The notes below the pieces were generated by a model. That model ran no database searches. It saw only the letters and a list, made by a program, of their open reading frames with translations, and had not been told where the DNA came from. From Nonomuraea soli (GTDB taxonomy: Bacteria; Actinomycetota; Actinomycetes; Streptosporangiales; Streptosporangiaceae), in the NCBI RefSeq assembly GCF_013761175.1, contig NZ_JACDUR010000003.1, forward strand, positions 535,692-599,691: a stretch of 64,000 nt of DNA. Direction: 5' to 3'. The position numbers and the translations under genes are program-made. Shown here in pieces: positions 32,457-41,002 of the stretch (the first letter of the stretch is position 1; every line of letters begins with the position of its first letter).

Positions 32457-32884
32457 AGTGGGCGACCCGCCGAGGTGTGCACATCGACCGGGCCGCGTGC
32501 GCCTGGCTGATCCGGCGCCGAGTCGACACCGGAGCCGAGTTCGTCTTCGTCGATGACCCGGCGCAGGTGCCCGGCGACGCCACGCCCTTCGACATGCGCG
32601 GGGTGGAGCTGTCCCACCATGGCGGCGACTGCACCTTCGAGACGATCCTGCGCCGGTATGACCTGGCCGACCCGGTGTTGTGGAAGCTGGCCGAGATCGT
32701 GCACGAGGCGGACATCGAAGACGACCGGTTCGACGCGCCGGAAGCGGCGGGGCTGGACGTGGTCCTGCGCGGACTGTCGATGGTGTGCGACGACGAGCAG
32801 GTCCTGGAGGTGACCGGTCCGCTCTTCGACGGGCTCTACGAGTACTTCCGGCGCGGCATGCTGCTCGGACGCGAGCCGGCGTGA
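32453..32884 (+). CDS. Chromate resistance protein ChrB, C-terminal domain
   Basis: A 143-residue protein equal to the ChrB C-terminal domain: KWATRRGVHIDRAACAWLIR, AEFVFVDDPAQVPGDATPFD, ELSHHGGDCTFETILRRYDL, and LAEIVHEADIEDDRF, with several His/Asp/Cys residues that may bind metal. Starts with GTG at a GTGA overlap with the N-terminal-domain gene and ends at a GTGA overlap with the MFS gene. Split ChrB pairs occur in actinobacteria; the two halves likely function as a complex. Role: chromate sensing or resistance. Confidence 0.85.
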   Translation: MKWATRRGVHIDRAACAWLIRRRVDTGAEFVFVDDPAQVPGDATPFDMRGVELSHHGGDCTFETILRRYDLADPVLWKLAEIVHEADIEDDRFDAPEAAGLDVVLRGLSMVCDDEQVLEVTGPLFDGLYEYFRRGMLLGREPA

Positions 32885-34032
32885 GCCCGATCCCGCTCCT
32901 GCTCACCTCGCAGGCGGTCCGCGGTCTCGGGTACGGCGTGGCCGCGGTCCAGCTCGGCGCGCTCATGCAGCTCGAGGGGCTGGGTGCCGCCCAGGCCGGG
33001 CTGATGCTGGCGGCAGTCCTGATCGGCAGCTTCCTGACCAGCCTGGTGCTGGCCCGGTGGGGTGATCGGCTGGGGCGTCGGCGCGCCTACTTCACGCTGT
33101 ACGGCGCGCTCGCGATCTGCGGTGGGCTCATCGCCGCCGGGGCGCCCTGGTGGTTACTGGCGCTGGCCGCGCTGACCGGAGCGATGTCGGTCGAGGTCAT
33201 CGAGTCGGGGCCGTTCACCACCCTGGAACAGGTCATGATGGCCGGCACCGACCTCCCGCAACGCCAGGTCGTGCGCGGGTTCGGGCTGTACAACGCGATC
33301 GCCGCCGTGTCCGGCACCCTGGGTGCGCTCGTGGGCGCGCTTCCCGCCGGTCGCGCGCTGCTGGGCGGCGCCCTGATCGGTGTCGGGGCCGTCGGCACGC
33401 TGCTGGCCACCCGGTTGCCTGCCGAGGTCGAGGCTCCCGCGCCACTTCCCGGTCCGCAGCCCCGCATGCTGGCCCGCTCCCGCGGCCCGATCACCCGCCT
33501 CGCCGCGCTCTTCGCGGTCGACAGCCTCGCCGGCGGCTTCGTCGTGCAGGCCTACGTCGGCTACTGGCTCGCGGTGCACCTCGATGCCACCACCCAGGCC
33601 ATCGGGCTGACCTTCGCGGCGGCCGGGATCCTGCAGACCGCCTCCCTCCTGGCCGCGCCGGTGATCGCCAACCGGATCGGGCTGCTGCCCACGATGGTCT
33701 TCACCCACCTGCCCGCCAACGTGTTCCTGATCGCCGTGCCCTTCGCGCCCGGCCTCCCGATCGCTATCGTCCTGCTCCTGTCCCGCGCCTGCCTGTCGTC
33801 GATGGACGTACCTACTCGCCAGGCGTACGTCATGGCCATGGTGCCGCCGGAGGAACGCACCGCCGCCGCGGCGATCACCAACACCGCCCGCTACCTCACC
33901 CGCCCGGCCGGACCGGCGCTCGCCGGCCTGCTCCACCCCCTCGGTCTCGCCGCGCCGTTCGTCATCGCGGGCGTCGCGAAGATCGTCTACGACCTGTCGC
34001 TGTGGCGGATCTTCCGTCGCGTACCCCTCTGA
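32881..34032 (+). CDS. MFS transporter of the chromate operon
   Basis: A 383-residue membrane protein with about 12 transmembrane segments: an N-terminal block from SPIPLLLTSQAVRGLGYG, the intracellular loop LARWGDRLGRRRAYFTLYG (typical MFS motif A), and the C-terminal half with SSMDVPTRQAYVMAMVPPEER. The GTG start lies at a GTGA overlap with chrB-C. It is followed 8 nt later by chrA, so both should act in the same process. Substrate unknown; export of a chromate by-product or another oxyanion is a guess. Confidence 0.8.
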   Translation: MSPIPLLLTSQAVRGLGYGVAAVQLGALMQLEGLGAAQAGLMLAAVLIGSFLTSLVLARWGDRLGRRRAYFTLYGALAICGGLIAAGAPWWLLALAALTGAMSVEVIESGPFTTLEQVMMAGTDLPQRQVVRGFGLYNAIAAVSGTLGALVGALPAGRALLGGALIGVGAVGTLLATRLPAEVEAPAPLPGPQPRMLARSRGPITRLAALFAVDSLAGGFVVQAYVGYWLAVHLDATTQAIGLTFAAAGILQTASLLAAPVIANRIGLLPTMVFTHLPANVFLIAVPFAPGLPIAIVLLLSRACLSSMDVPTRQAYVMAMVPPEERTAAAAITNTARYLTRPAGPALAGLLHPLGLAAPFVIAGVAKIVYDLSLWRIFRRVPL

Positions 34033-34040
34033 GGAGCACG

Positions 34041-35393
34041 ATGCTGGAGTCATCCCCCCAGGAAGACCTCGTCCCCTTCCGCCAAGCCGTACGCGCCTGG
34101 TTCCTCATCTCGTTGCAGACCTTCGGCGGGCCCGCAGGACAGATCGCGGTCATGCAACGCACCCTCGTGGAGGAGAAACGCTGGATCGGCCAGCAACGCT
34201 TCAACCACGCCCTCAACTACTGCATGCTCCTGCCGGGGCCGGAGGCCCAGCAGCTGGCGATCTACGTGGGCTGGCTGCTCAACGGCACTCGCGGCGGGCT
34301 GGTCGCGGGCACCCTGTTCGTGCTGCCCGGTCTTCTCGCGCTGCTGGCCCTGTCGGCGATCTACGTGCTGTGGCAGGACACGACGATCGTCAGCGCGCTG
34401 TTCGCCGGGATCGCGCCCGCCGTGCTGGCGATCGTCGCTCAGGCGGTCATCCGGGTCGCGCGCCGATCGCTCACCCATCCGGCGCTGATCGGCCTGGCGG
34501 TGGCGGCCTTCCTCGCGCTGACCCTGTTCGGCGTGCCGTTCCCGATCGTGGTCGCCCTCGCGGCCCTGGCCGGCTGGCTGCTGCCGATCAGAAAGCAGGC
34601 CAACGGCCACGCCGCCAGTGATGGCCCGGCTCCGCTCATCCCGGACGACGCCCTGCACCATGCCCAGCCCAGCCTGCGCGGGGCGATGAAGGTCCTGGCG
34701 GTCGGACTGGTGGCGTGGGGATTGCCGCTGCTCGCCGTCATCGCACTGACGGGGAGCGACAGCGTCTTCACCACCCAGGGACTGTTCTTCTCGGGGACCG
34801 CGCTGGTCACCTTCGGCGGCGCCTACGCCGTACTCTCCTTCGTGGCCCAGCGCGCGGTGGAGACCTACGCGTGGCTCTCGCCAGGTGAGATGGTGCGCGG
34901 GCTCGCGATGGCCGAGACCACGCCCGGTCCGCTCATCATGGTGGTGCAGTTCGTCGCGTTCCTCGGCGCGTTCCGCGACCCGGGATCGCTCGACCCGTGG
35001 GCGGCCGCCCTGCTCGGCTCGCTGCTCACCACATGGGTGACGTTCGTGCCGTGCTTCCTCTTCATCTTCCTGGGCGCGCCGTACGTCGAGAAGCTCCGCC
35101 ACAACCAGGCCCTCAGCGCCGCCCTGACCGGAATCACCGCCGCGGTCGTCGGAGTGATCGCCAACCTGGCGGTCTACTTCGCCGAGCACACGCTGTTCTC
35201 CAGCACCTTCGCATGGACCTGGGGGCCGTTCAGCATCCAGGTGCCGCAGCCGGAAACGCTGAATCTCGTCGCGCTCGGCGTGACGGTGGCCGCGCTGGTG
35301 ATGACCTTCGTGCTGCGCTGGCCGATGCTGCGCATCCTCGGAATCTGCGCCGTCCTCGGGCTGCTGACCGCCGTCCCGGCCTGGCTGAGCTAG
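34041..35393 (+). CDS. chrA: Chromate transporter ChrA
   Basis: A 450-residue membrane protein with two homologous CHR domains, giving about 10-12 helices. The first has ISLQTFGGPAGQIAVMQRTL and CMLLPGPEAQQLAIYVGWLL; the second has ALVTFGGAYAVLSFVAQ and MAETTPGPLIMVVQFVAFLG. The TFGG and PGP elements are the CHR signatures. ChrA exports chromate from the cytoplasm by proton antiport. GAGGAG precedes the ATG by 4 nt. Last structural gene of the chromate operon that begins at 31612; the arsR gene follows after 30 nt with its own apparent promoter. Confidence 0.92.
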   Translation: MLESSPQEDLVPFRQAVRAWFLISLQTFGGPAGQIAVMQRTLVEEKRWIGQQRFNHALNYCMLLPGPEAQQLAIYVGWLLNGTRGGLVAGTLFVLPGLLALLALSAIYVLWQDTTIVSALFAGIAPAVLAIVAQAVIRVARRSLTHPALIGLAVAAFLALTLFGVPFPIVVALAALAGWLLPIRKQANGHAASDGPAPLIPDDALHHAQPSLRGAMKVLAVGLVAWGLPLLAVIALTGSDSVFTTQGLFFSGTALVTFGGAYAVLSFVAQRAVETYAWLSPGEMVRGLAMAETTPGPLIMVVQFVAFLGAFRDPGSLDPWAAALLGSLLTTWVTFVPCFLFIFLGAPYVEKLRHNQALSAALTGITAAVVGVIANLAVYFAEHTLFSSTFAWTWGPFSIQVPQPETLNLVALGVTVAALVMTFVLRWPMLRILGICAVLGLLTAVPAWLS

Positions 35394-35423
35394 CGATCAG
35401 ACTCTGGCTTCTAGGATGTGGGC

Positions 35424-35783
35424 ATGGAGTCAAGCGGCGATCACGCACCTGCGGCTGACACGCAATCGCAGACTCCAGGTGAGTCCCAGCTCGTGGCGGC
35501 AGCCAGGGTCTTCGCCCTGCTGGCCGACCCCACACGTCTCCACCTCGTCTGGCTGCTCACCCAGGGCGAGGCGGATGTGAACACCCTCGCGCAGGCCACC
35601 GGCGCCGCCCAGCCCACCGTGAGTCAGCACCTCGCGAAACTGCGGCTCGCCGGGCTCGTGGAACCGCGGAGAGAGGGGCGGCGCTCCATCTACGAGCTGC
35701 GCGACGGCCATCTGCGCCGTCTGGTCCTCGAAGGACTGAGCCACGCCGATCACCAGGTTTCCGGTATGCCCTGGCACGATTAA
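35424..35783 (+). CDS. ArsR/SmtB-family metal sensor with alpha5 site
   Basis: A 119-residue winged-helix regulator: RVFALLADPTRLHLVWLL, then TLAQATGAAQPTVSQHLAKL and the wing EPRREGRRSIYELR. In the last helix Asp94, His96, His107 and His110 match the D-x-H-x10-H-x2-H alpha5 pattern used by CzrA/SmtB-type sensors for Zn2+ or Co2+. The ATG at 35424 lies 6 nt after TAGGAT (35412-35417), a good -10 for a leaderless message. It lies directly upstream of a His-tailed MFS gene, which it probably represses through the palindrome at 35792-35809. Confidence 0.88.
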   Translation: MESSGDHAPAADTQSQTPGESQLVAAARVFALLADPTRLHLVWLLTQGEADVNTLAQATGAAQPTVSQHLAKLRLAGLVEPRREGRRSIYELRDGHLRRLVLEGLSHADHQVSGMPWHD

Positions 35784-35785
35784 GT

Positions 35786-35815
35786 TTGTCGTATGCGCAT
35801 GTGCGCATATATATT
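35786..35815 (+). promoter_or_regulatory. Metal-exporter promoter with ArsR-type palindrome
   Basis: TTGTCG (35786-35791), 18-nt spacer and TATATT (35810-35815). The spacer holds TATGCGCA (35792-35799) - TG - TGCGCATA (35802-35809), a perfect inverted repeat. A repressor bound here would block polymerase. The adjacent arsR gene is the natural candidate, and release by Zn/Co/Ni is predicted from its alpha5 residues. Confidence 0.65.
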
Positions 35816-35847
35816 GGTGACGTACTTGGTCCCCCGAGGAGCGTCGC

Positions 35848-37218
35848 ATGCTTGCTGTGCTGCGCAATCGCGCCTACCGGCACCTCTTCACCGCTCAGAT
35901 CGTCGCCCTGGCCGGCACCGGCCTGGCCACCATCGCGCTGAGCCTGCTGGCCTACGACCTGGCCGGCGCGAACGCCACGGTCGTGCTGGGCACCGCGCTG
36001 GCGATCAAAATGATCGCCTACGTCGTCGTCGCGCCGGTGGCGAGTGCCTTCGCCGACCGGATCCCTCGGCGTGCCCTGATGGTGACCATGGACGTCTCTC
36101 GGGCCACGGTCGCGCTGGCACTGCCGTTCGTCAGTGAGGTGTGGCAGGTCTACGTCCTCATCTTCGTCCTGCAGTCCGCCTCCGCCGCTTTCACCCCGGC
36201 CTTCCAGGCCACCATCCCGGACGTGCTGCCCGACGAGCGGGACTACACGCAGGCGCTGTCCTTGTCGCGGCTGGCCTACGACCTGGAGAGCCTGTTCAGC
36301 CCGGCACTGGCCGCCGCGCTCCTCACGCTGATCAGTTACAACTGGCTGTTCGCCGGAACCGCGGTCGGATTCGTCGCATCGGCAGTGCTGGTGGTGTCGG
36401 TGCTCCTGCCCAGGCCGGCACCCGTCGAGCGAGAAGGCGGGATATACACCAAGGCCCTGCGCGGGACCCGGTTGTTCCTGGCCACCCCCCGCCTGCGTGC
36501 CGTACTGGCTCTGGACCTGGCCGCCGCCGCGGCCGGAGCGACCGTAATCATCACCACGGTCGTGCTCGTACAAGAGCACCTCAAGCTGCCGGTCTCGCAG
36601 GTGTCACTGGCGCTCGGCGCCTACGGAGCCGGATCCATCGTGGTCGCGGTCGTTCTCCCCCGGCTGCTCAGCCACATCCCGGATCGGGTCGTCATGACCG
36701 CTGGAGCCTTCGCGCTCCTGCCGGCCTTCGTCCTCCTGGCCGTACCCGGCTTCCTGACCTGGCCGACGCTCCTGGTGCTCTGGTTCGCCTTCGGCGCCGC
36801 GAGTTCGGTCATCCTCACGCCCACGGGGCGCCTCATCAGACGCTCCACGACGCCCGAGGACCGCACTGCCGTGTTCGCGGCGCACTTCTCGCTCTCGCAC
36901 GGCTGCTGGTTGCTCACCTATCCGCTGGTCGGCTGGCTGGCCGCCGGCGCCGGGATGGCGGTGACCGCATCGGTGACCGGGGCTCTGGCACTCGTGGCCG
37001 CGCTCGCCGCCGTCCGGGTCTGGCCATCCGGCGACGAGGTCGCGCTCGACCACGTTCACGACGACCTGCCGCAAGAGCACCCCCACCTGGCGGGCGCCCG
37101 CGTGGTGCCGGACGGGTGGAGCCACAACCACGACTTCGTGATCGACGACCTGCACACCGCGTGGCCTGTCGCACGAGTGGAAGCGCACAGCGCTCAGGGC
37201 CTGCCGGGTCCGCGGTAG
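35848..37218 (+). CDS. MFS metal exporter with His-rich C-terminal tail
   Basis: A 456-residue transporter with about 12 helices (AYRHLFTAQIVALAGTGLAT, the FADRIPRRALMVTMDVSRA loop, FAAHFSLSHGCWLLTYPLVG). The cytoplasmic C-terminal tail after the last helix holds DHVHDDLPQEHPH and SHNHDFVIDDLH, suitable for binding Ni2+, Co2+ or Zn2+. The arrangement resembles NreB-type nickel exporters, though the exact metal is inference. GAGGAG lies 6 nt before the ATG. Under the palindrome-bearing promoter at 35786-35815, next to the ArsR sensor. Its end overlaps the convergent lrp-type gene by 25 nt. Confidence 0.8.
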   Translation: MLAVLRNRAYRHLFTAQIVALAGTGLATIALSLLAYDLAGANATVVLGTALAIKMIAYVVVAPVASAFADRIPRRALMVTMDVSRATVALALPFVSEVWQVYVLIFVLQSASAAFTPAFQATIPDVLPDERDYTQALSLSRLAYDLESLFSPALAAALLTLISYNWLFAGTAVGFVASAVLVVSVLLPRPAPVEREGGIYTKALRGTRLFLATPRLRAVLALDLAAAAAGATVIITTVVLVQEHLKLPVSQVSLALGAYGAGSIVVAVVLPRLLSHIPDRVVMTAGAFALLPAFVLLAVPGFLTWPTLLVLWFAFGAASSVILTPTGRLIRRSTTPEDRTAVFAAHFSLSHGCWLLTYPLVGWLAAGAGMAVTASVTGALALVAALAAVRVWPSGDEVALDHVHDDLPQEHPHLAGARVVPDGWSHNHDFVIDDLHTAWPVARVEAHSAQGLPGPR

Positions 37219-37640
37219 GAGAGGGTCTGGTTGTAGACGACGCTCGTGGTCGTGCTGCCGAAGGCGGCCAACTCGTCCACGAGCGTCTCCAGGTGCCCCA
37301 TGGAGGTCGCGGCCACTTTGAGGGTGTAGCAGTCGTCGCCGGTGGTGCGCAGGCACTCCAGGATCTCCCGCCGCTCGTCGAGCAGCTGACGCAGCGGCTG
37401 GTGGCGGTTGCCCGGGTACTTCAGCCGGACGATGGCCAGCACCGGGTAGCCGACCTGGGTCAGATCGACGGCGGCGTGGTAGCCGATGATGACGCCCTGC
37501 GCCTCCAGCTGCCGCACCCGCTCCGTGGTCGCCGACGGGCTGAGATTCACCCTCCGCCCCAGCTCGCTCAGGGAGATGCGAGCCTCCTGCTGCAGCTGGT
37601 GGATGATCGCCCAGTCGACGTCGTCGAGATTCACGGCCAC
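37194..37640 (-). CDS. Lrp/AsnC-family transcriptional regulator
   Basis: A 148-residue regulator. Residues 5-50 form the winged helix (LDDVDWAIIHQLQQEARISL, LGRRVNLSPSATTERVRQLE), the C-terminal half is the RAM ligand-binding ferredoxin fold (PVLAIVRLKYPGNRHQPL, ECLRTTGDDCYTLKVAA, LVDELAAFGSTTTSVVYNQT). Such proteins typically sense amino acids. GTG at 37640 is used; a second GTG two codons later is possible. The F420-type oxidoreductase at 37734 is divergent, 93 bp away. Confidence 0.88.
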   Translation of the reverse strand: MAVNLDDVDWAIIHQLQQEARISLSELGRRVNLSPSATTERVRQLEAQGVIIGYHAAVDLTQVGYPVLAIVRLKYPGNRHQPLRQLLDERREILECLRTTGDDCYTLKVAATSMGHLETLVDELAAFGSTTTSVVYNQTLSYRGPGRP

Positions 37641-37733
37641 AACGCGAACTTACCAAGAGATTCCCCGTGCAACCCCGCCAGAGCCGGGGAAAGTGGGTTC
37701 CTCCCGGCGAAACAGCCGCTATAGCCTCGATGC

Positions 37734-38522
37734 ATGAAACTTGGGGTCAACGTCCCGAACTTCGGTCCCGGCACCGACCCGGGAGTGCTGCGCGAGTGGG
37801 CACGCGTCGTGGAGGGGCTCGGCTTCGACCTCCTCATGATGTCGGATCACGTGACGATCACCCCGGACGTCGCCGAGCGCTATCCCGAGCCGTTCTACGA
37901 GCCGTTCACCACGCTGTCCTGGCTGGCCGGTGTCACCACCACGCTTCGCCTCGGGACGACCGTCCTGGTCCTGCCGTACCGGCATCCGCTCCTGGTGTCC
38001 CGCATGGCCACCAACCTCGCCCAGCTCAGCGGGGGCAGGTTCGTCCTGGGTGTGGGCATCGGCTGGGCACGCCAGGAGTTCGAGGCGCTTGGCGTGCCGT
38101 TCGCCGAGCGCGGGCGGCTGACCGACGACTGCCTGGACGCCCTGCGAGAGGCCGAATACCCGATCTGGGTGGGCGGCAACAGCGACGCCGGTATCAGGCG
38201 CGCTGTCAGGTACGGCCACGCCTGGCACCCGCTGCGGGGCACCCTGTCCTGGATGCGCACGGTGGTGAAGGGGCACTCCCTGCCGGGGTTCGCCCCTCGC
38301 ATCGCCCTGCGGCCAACCGCCGCCCCGGCGACCGACGGCGAGCGCCTGGCCGGGGTCGGCACCCTTGAGCAGATCCTCGACGACCTCGACCAGCTCCGCC
38401 TGCTCGGCGCCGAGACCGTCGTGCTCGATCCCTACCACGCGGACCCGGAGGAGACCCGCCGGCCGCAGGAGGCCTGGCAGGCCCTCACCGCCGTAGCGAC
38501 CCACTGGAAGGCCCGTTCATGA
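37734..38522 (+). CDS. LLM-class F420-dependent oxidoreductase
   Basis: A 262-residue luciferase-like (LLM) protein of the TIGR03619 type, known from F420-producing actinobacteria. Typical parts: MKLGVNVPNFGPGTDPGVLR, VVEGLGFDLLMMSDHVTI, RLGTTVLVLPYRHPLLVSRM, GGRFVLGVGIGWARQEFEAL, and PIWVGGNSDAGIRRAVRYGH. It probably transfers hydride using F420H2 or FMN. Its ATGA overlap with the deaminase gene (38519) shows co-transcription and suggests joint action on a nucleobase-like or heterocyclic compound (inference). Confidence 0.87.
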   Translation: MKLGVNVPNFGPGTDPGVLREWARVVEGLGFDLLMMSDHVTITPDVAERYPEPFYEPFTTLSWLAGVTTTLRLGTTVLVLPYRHPLLVSRMATNLAQLSGGRFVLGVGIGWARQEFEALGVPFAERGRLTDDCLDALREAEYPIWVGGNSDAGIRRAVRYGHAWHPLRGTLSWMRTVVKGHSLPGFAPRIALRPTAAPATDGERLAGVGTLEQILDDLDQLRLLGAETVVLDPYHADPEETRRPQEAWQALTAVATHWKARS

Positions 38523-38950
38523 TCACCGCTGCCGACGAGAAGCTGCTGCGCCGGGCGATCGACATCGCCGCCCAGGCCGTCACCCTGGGCGATGCGCCGT
38601 ACGGCTCGCTGCTGGCCGGGCCGGACGGCGAGATCCTGATCGAGGCGCACAACACCGTACGGCGCGACAACGACATCGCCGCCCATCCGGAGCTCAAGCT
38701 CGCCCGCTGGGCGGCCCGTGAACTCGACGAGCGCACGGCCGCCCGGACCACCATGTACACCAGTTGCCAGCCGTGCGGCATGTGCATCGGCGGCATCGTC
38801 CGATCCGGGCTGGGCCGCGTCGTCTACGCGCTCGCCACCGAGCAACTCGTCGCTCTCAACCCCGGTTCGGTCTGGCCGACGGTCGAGCAGTACGGCCCGG
38901 CGTTGTTCGAGGAAGCACGCGTGCCCATCGACACCTACTACCGGAGCTGA
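38519..38950 (+). CDS. Nucleoside/cytidine-deaminase-like enzyme
   Basis: A 143-residue zinc deaminase of the CMP/dCMP (TadA/GuaD-like) type. The zinc motif is visible as IAAHPELKLARWAARELD (His; Ala-Glu replaced by Pro-Glu) and TSCQPCGMCIGGIVRSG with P-C-x2-C. Possible substrates: guanine, cytosine, or a tRNA-like nucleoside; TadA itself is longer and more conserved. ATGA overlap with the LLM oxidoreductase. The H-P-E variant still offers the proton-shuttling Glu, so activity is plausible. Confidence 0.82.
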   Translation: MITAADEKLLRRAIDIAAQAVTLGDAPYGSLLAGPDGEILIEAHNTVRRDNDIAAHPELKLARWAARELDERTAARTTMYTSCQPCGMCIGGIVRSGLGRVVYALATEQLVALNPGSVWPTVEQYGPALFEEARVPIDTYYRS

Positions 38951-38957
38951 GGCGCGA

Positions 38958-39785
38958 TCAGGGCTTACGCCCCACGGCGCCGACGAACGTCTGATAGGTG
39001 ATGTCGGGCTTGGCCTGATCGCCGGGATCGGGGCGCCACTCGGGGATCGGCACCAGCCCCGGCTCCAGCAGGTCCAGCCCGTCGAAGTAGGCGAGGATCT
39101 CCTCCCGGGTACGCCACCGGCCGGTGCCGAGGGTCTGGTTGAAGATCCTCTCGGCCTCGGTGGCCTGCGCGGACGCCGCGGGATGAGCGTCGCCGGGGTT
39201 GTGGAAGTGCGAGACCACGAGAAAGCTGCCAGAGGGCAGGGCGTCGACAAGTCGCCTGGTGATCCCGTGCGGATCCTCGTGATCGTTCAGGTGATGCAGG
39301 ATCGCCAGCAGCAGCAGGCCGACGGGCCGCTCGAAATCGAGGTACTCGCGGACCTTGGGATGGGTGAGGATCGTCTCCGGCTCGCGAATATCGGCCTCGA
39401 TCACCGTCGTCGAGTCGTCCTGGGCGAGCAGGGCACGACCGTGCACGAGCACGATCGGGTCGTTGTCGACGTACACCACCTTCGCGGTGGGCAGCTCGGA
39501 CTGGGCGATCTGGTGCACATTACCCTGAGTGGGCAGCCCCGAGCCGATGTCGAGGAACTGGGTGATGCCCTCCTGGCTCGCGAGGTGGCGGATGACCCTG
39601 CCGAGAAACTCCCGGTTCGCGCGGGCCGCCTGCGGCGCGTCAGGGGCGACCTTCAAGGCCATCTCGGCCACCTGGCGGTCGGCGGCGAAGTTGTCCTTGC
39701 CGCCCAGTATGAAGTCGTAGACCCGGGAGATGCTGGGGGTGTTGACGTCGATCCCACGCGGCGCACGTTCCTGCTCGTCGGTCAC
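38958..39785 (-). CDS. SAM-dependent methyltransferase (DUF574 family)
   Basis: A 275-residue protein of the actinobacterial SAM-dependent methyltransferase family DUF574. The start IDVNTPSISRVYDFILGGKD is the family hallmark; TQFLDIGSGLPTQGNVHQIA is the SAM motif I, and VVYVDNDPIVLVHGRALLAQ follows. Substrate unknown; genomes of this group hold dozens of copies. GTG at 39785 is preceded at 6 nt by TACGAT, which fits a leaderless transcript. A longer upstream frame to 39869 lacks support. It is alone between convergent neighbours. Confidence 0.86.
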   Translation of the reverse strand: MTDEQERAPRGIDVNTPSISRVYDFILGGKDNFAADRQVAEMALKVAPDAPQAARANREFLGRVIRHLASQEGITQFLDIGSGLPTQGNVHQIAQSELPTAKVVYVDNDPIVLVHGRALLAQDDSTTVIEADIREPETILTHPKVREYLDFERPVGLLLLAILHHLNDHEDPHGITRRLVDALPSGSFLVVSHFHNPGDAHPAASAQATEAERIFNQTLGTGRWRTREEILAYFDGLDLLEPGLVPIPEWRPDPGDQAKPDITYQTFVGAVGRKP

Positions 39786-39904
39786 GAAATGATCGTAGAA
39801 CTCGAACCACGCGAATGGGAGCGCTTCCACGCAATTCACGTGCGAGTGCGGCGACCACGGGCACCGCACCGCGCGACAACACCAGGCAGCGCATGCCAGG
39901 CAGC

Positions 39905-41002
39905 TCAGGCGGTGAACCCGCGGAACAGCAGGGATGCCAGCACGAAGGCGAGCACGATGTTGAGCAAGGTGGCGGCGGCGAAGACGCTCACGGGGCGCCA
40001 GCCGGCCTCCTTCAGAGCGGCGACCCGGAACTCAAGGCCGATGGAGACGAAGGCGAGGATGAGGAACCAGGTCCGCAGGTCGTTGGCGACACCGATGACC
40101 TCCTTTCCGTGAGCGGCCGTGACCGTGGTCAGCCACCAGGTGGAGATGACGGAGGCGGCGAGGAACCCCAGCACGAACTTCGGGAACCGGCGCCACAACT
40201 CCGCCACGCTGGGACGGGCGGCGTCGGGCCTGCGCTCGACGCGGAAGGCGAACCACGCGGTGAGGGCGATGACGACCACACCGATGAGGGCGTTCTGGGT
40301 GACCTTGACAATGGTGGCGACCGCGAGCGCCTTGTCGCCGACGATGGCGCCCGCGGCGGTCACGGCGGCGGTGGTGTCGATGTTGCCGCCGATCCAGGCG
40401 CCCGCGACCTCGGGGCTGAGCCCAATGGCGGAGGCCAGGGCGGGAAGGATGAAGATGGAGGGCAGCGCGAAGACGATGACCAGGCTGGCGCTGTAGGCCA
40501 GTTGCTCGCGTTTGGCCTGGACGGCTCCTGCCGCGGCGATCGCCGCGCTGACGCCGCAGATCGACACCGCGGCCGACAGCAGCGCGCGCAGCTTGTCGTC
40601 GAGGCCGAGCTTGCCGCCCAGCCACCAGGCGAACAGGAACACCGCGCTGATCAGCACGATCGCCTGGACGATAGCGGGCCCGGCCGCGGTGACGATCACC
40701 TTGAGGTTGATCGAGGCGCCGAGCAGGACCAGGCCGGTCTTGATGAAGAACTCGGTGCGGAACCCACCGGACAGCCGTTCACGCAGGCCGGTCGCGGTGA
40801 GAACGGCGTTGCCGAGCAGACCGAGCGCGATCGCGTACACGGGGTACTCGATGGCCTTGGCGAAGCTGGATCCGGCGAACCAGGTCGCGACGTTCTTGTC
40901 CAGGAAGCGGGCGGCGGCGCCGAGGAGCAGAACGACGAGCACGCCGGCGACCGGCCATGCCCAGGTCCGCTCCTGGCGGGTGGGGCTCTCCGCGGTGGTC
41001 AT
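39905..41002 (-). CDS. YeiH-family putative sulfate/sulfite exporter
   Basis: A 365-residue membrane protein with about 10 helices. Family landmarks include TGLVLLGASINLKVIVTAAG, SAAVSICGVSAAIAAAGAVQAKR (cut here: the CGVSAIAA core) and AWIGGNIDTTAAVTAAGAIVG. The family is annotated as a putative sulfate exporter; sulfite is an alternative. ATG at 41002 shares one base with the stop of the 39-residue micro-ORF upstream (TGATG), so it is coupled to it. In this sulfur gene cluster it would relieve sulfite or sulfate load from sulfonate breakdown (inference). Confidence 0.85.
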   Translation of the reverse strand: MTTAESPTRQERTWAWPVAGVLVVLLLGAAARFLDKNVATWFAGSSFAKAIEYPVYAIALGLLGNAVLTATGLRERLSGGFRTEFFIKTGLVLLGASINLKVIVTAAGPAIVQAIVLISAVFLFAWWLGGKLGLDDKLRALLSAAVSICGVSAAIAAAGAVQAKREQLAYSASLVIVFALPSIFILPALASAIGLSPEVAGAWIGGNIDTTAAVTAAGAIVGDKALAVATIVKVTQNALIGVVVIALTAWFAFRVERRPDAARPSVAELWRRFPKFVLGFLAASVISTWWLTTVTAAHGKEVIGVANDLRTWFLILAFVSIGLEFRVAALKEAGWRPVSVFAAATLLNIVLAFVLASLLFRGFTA

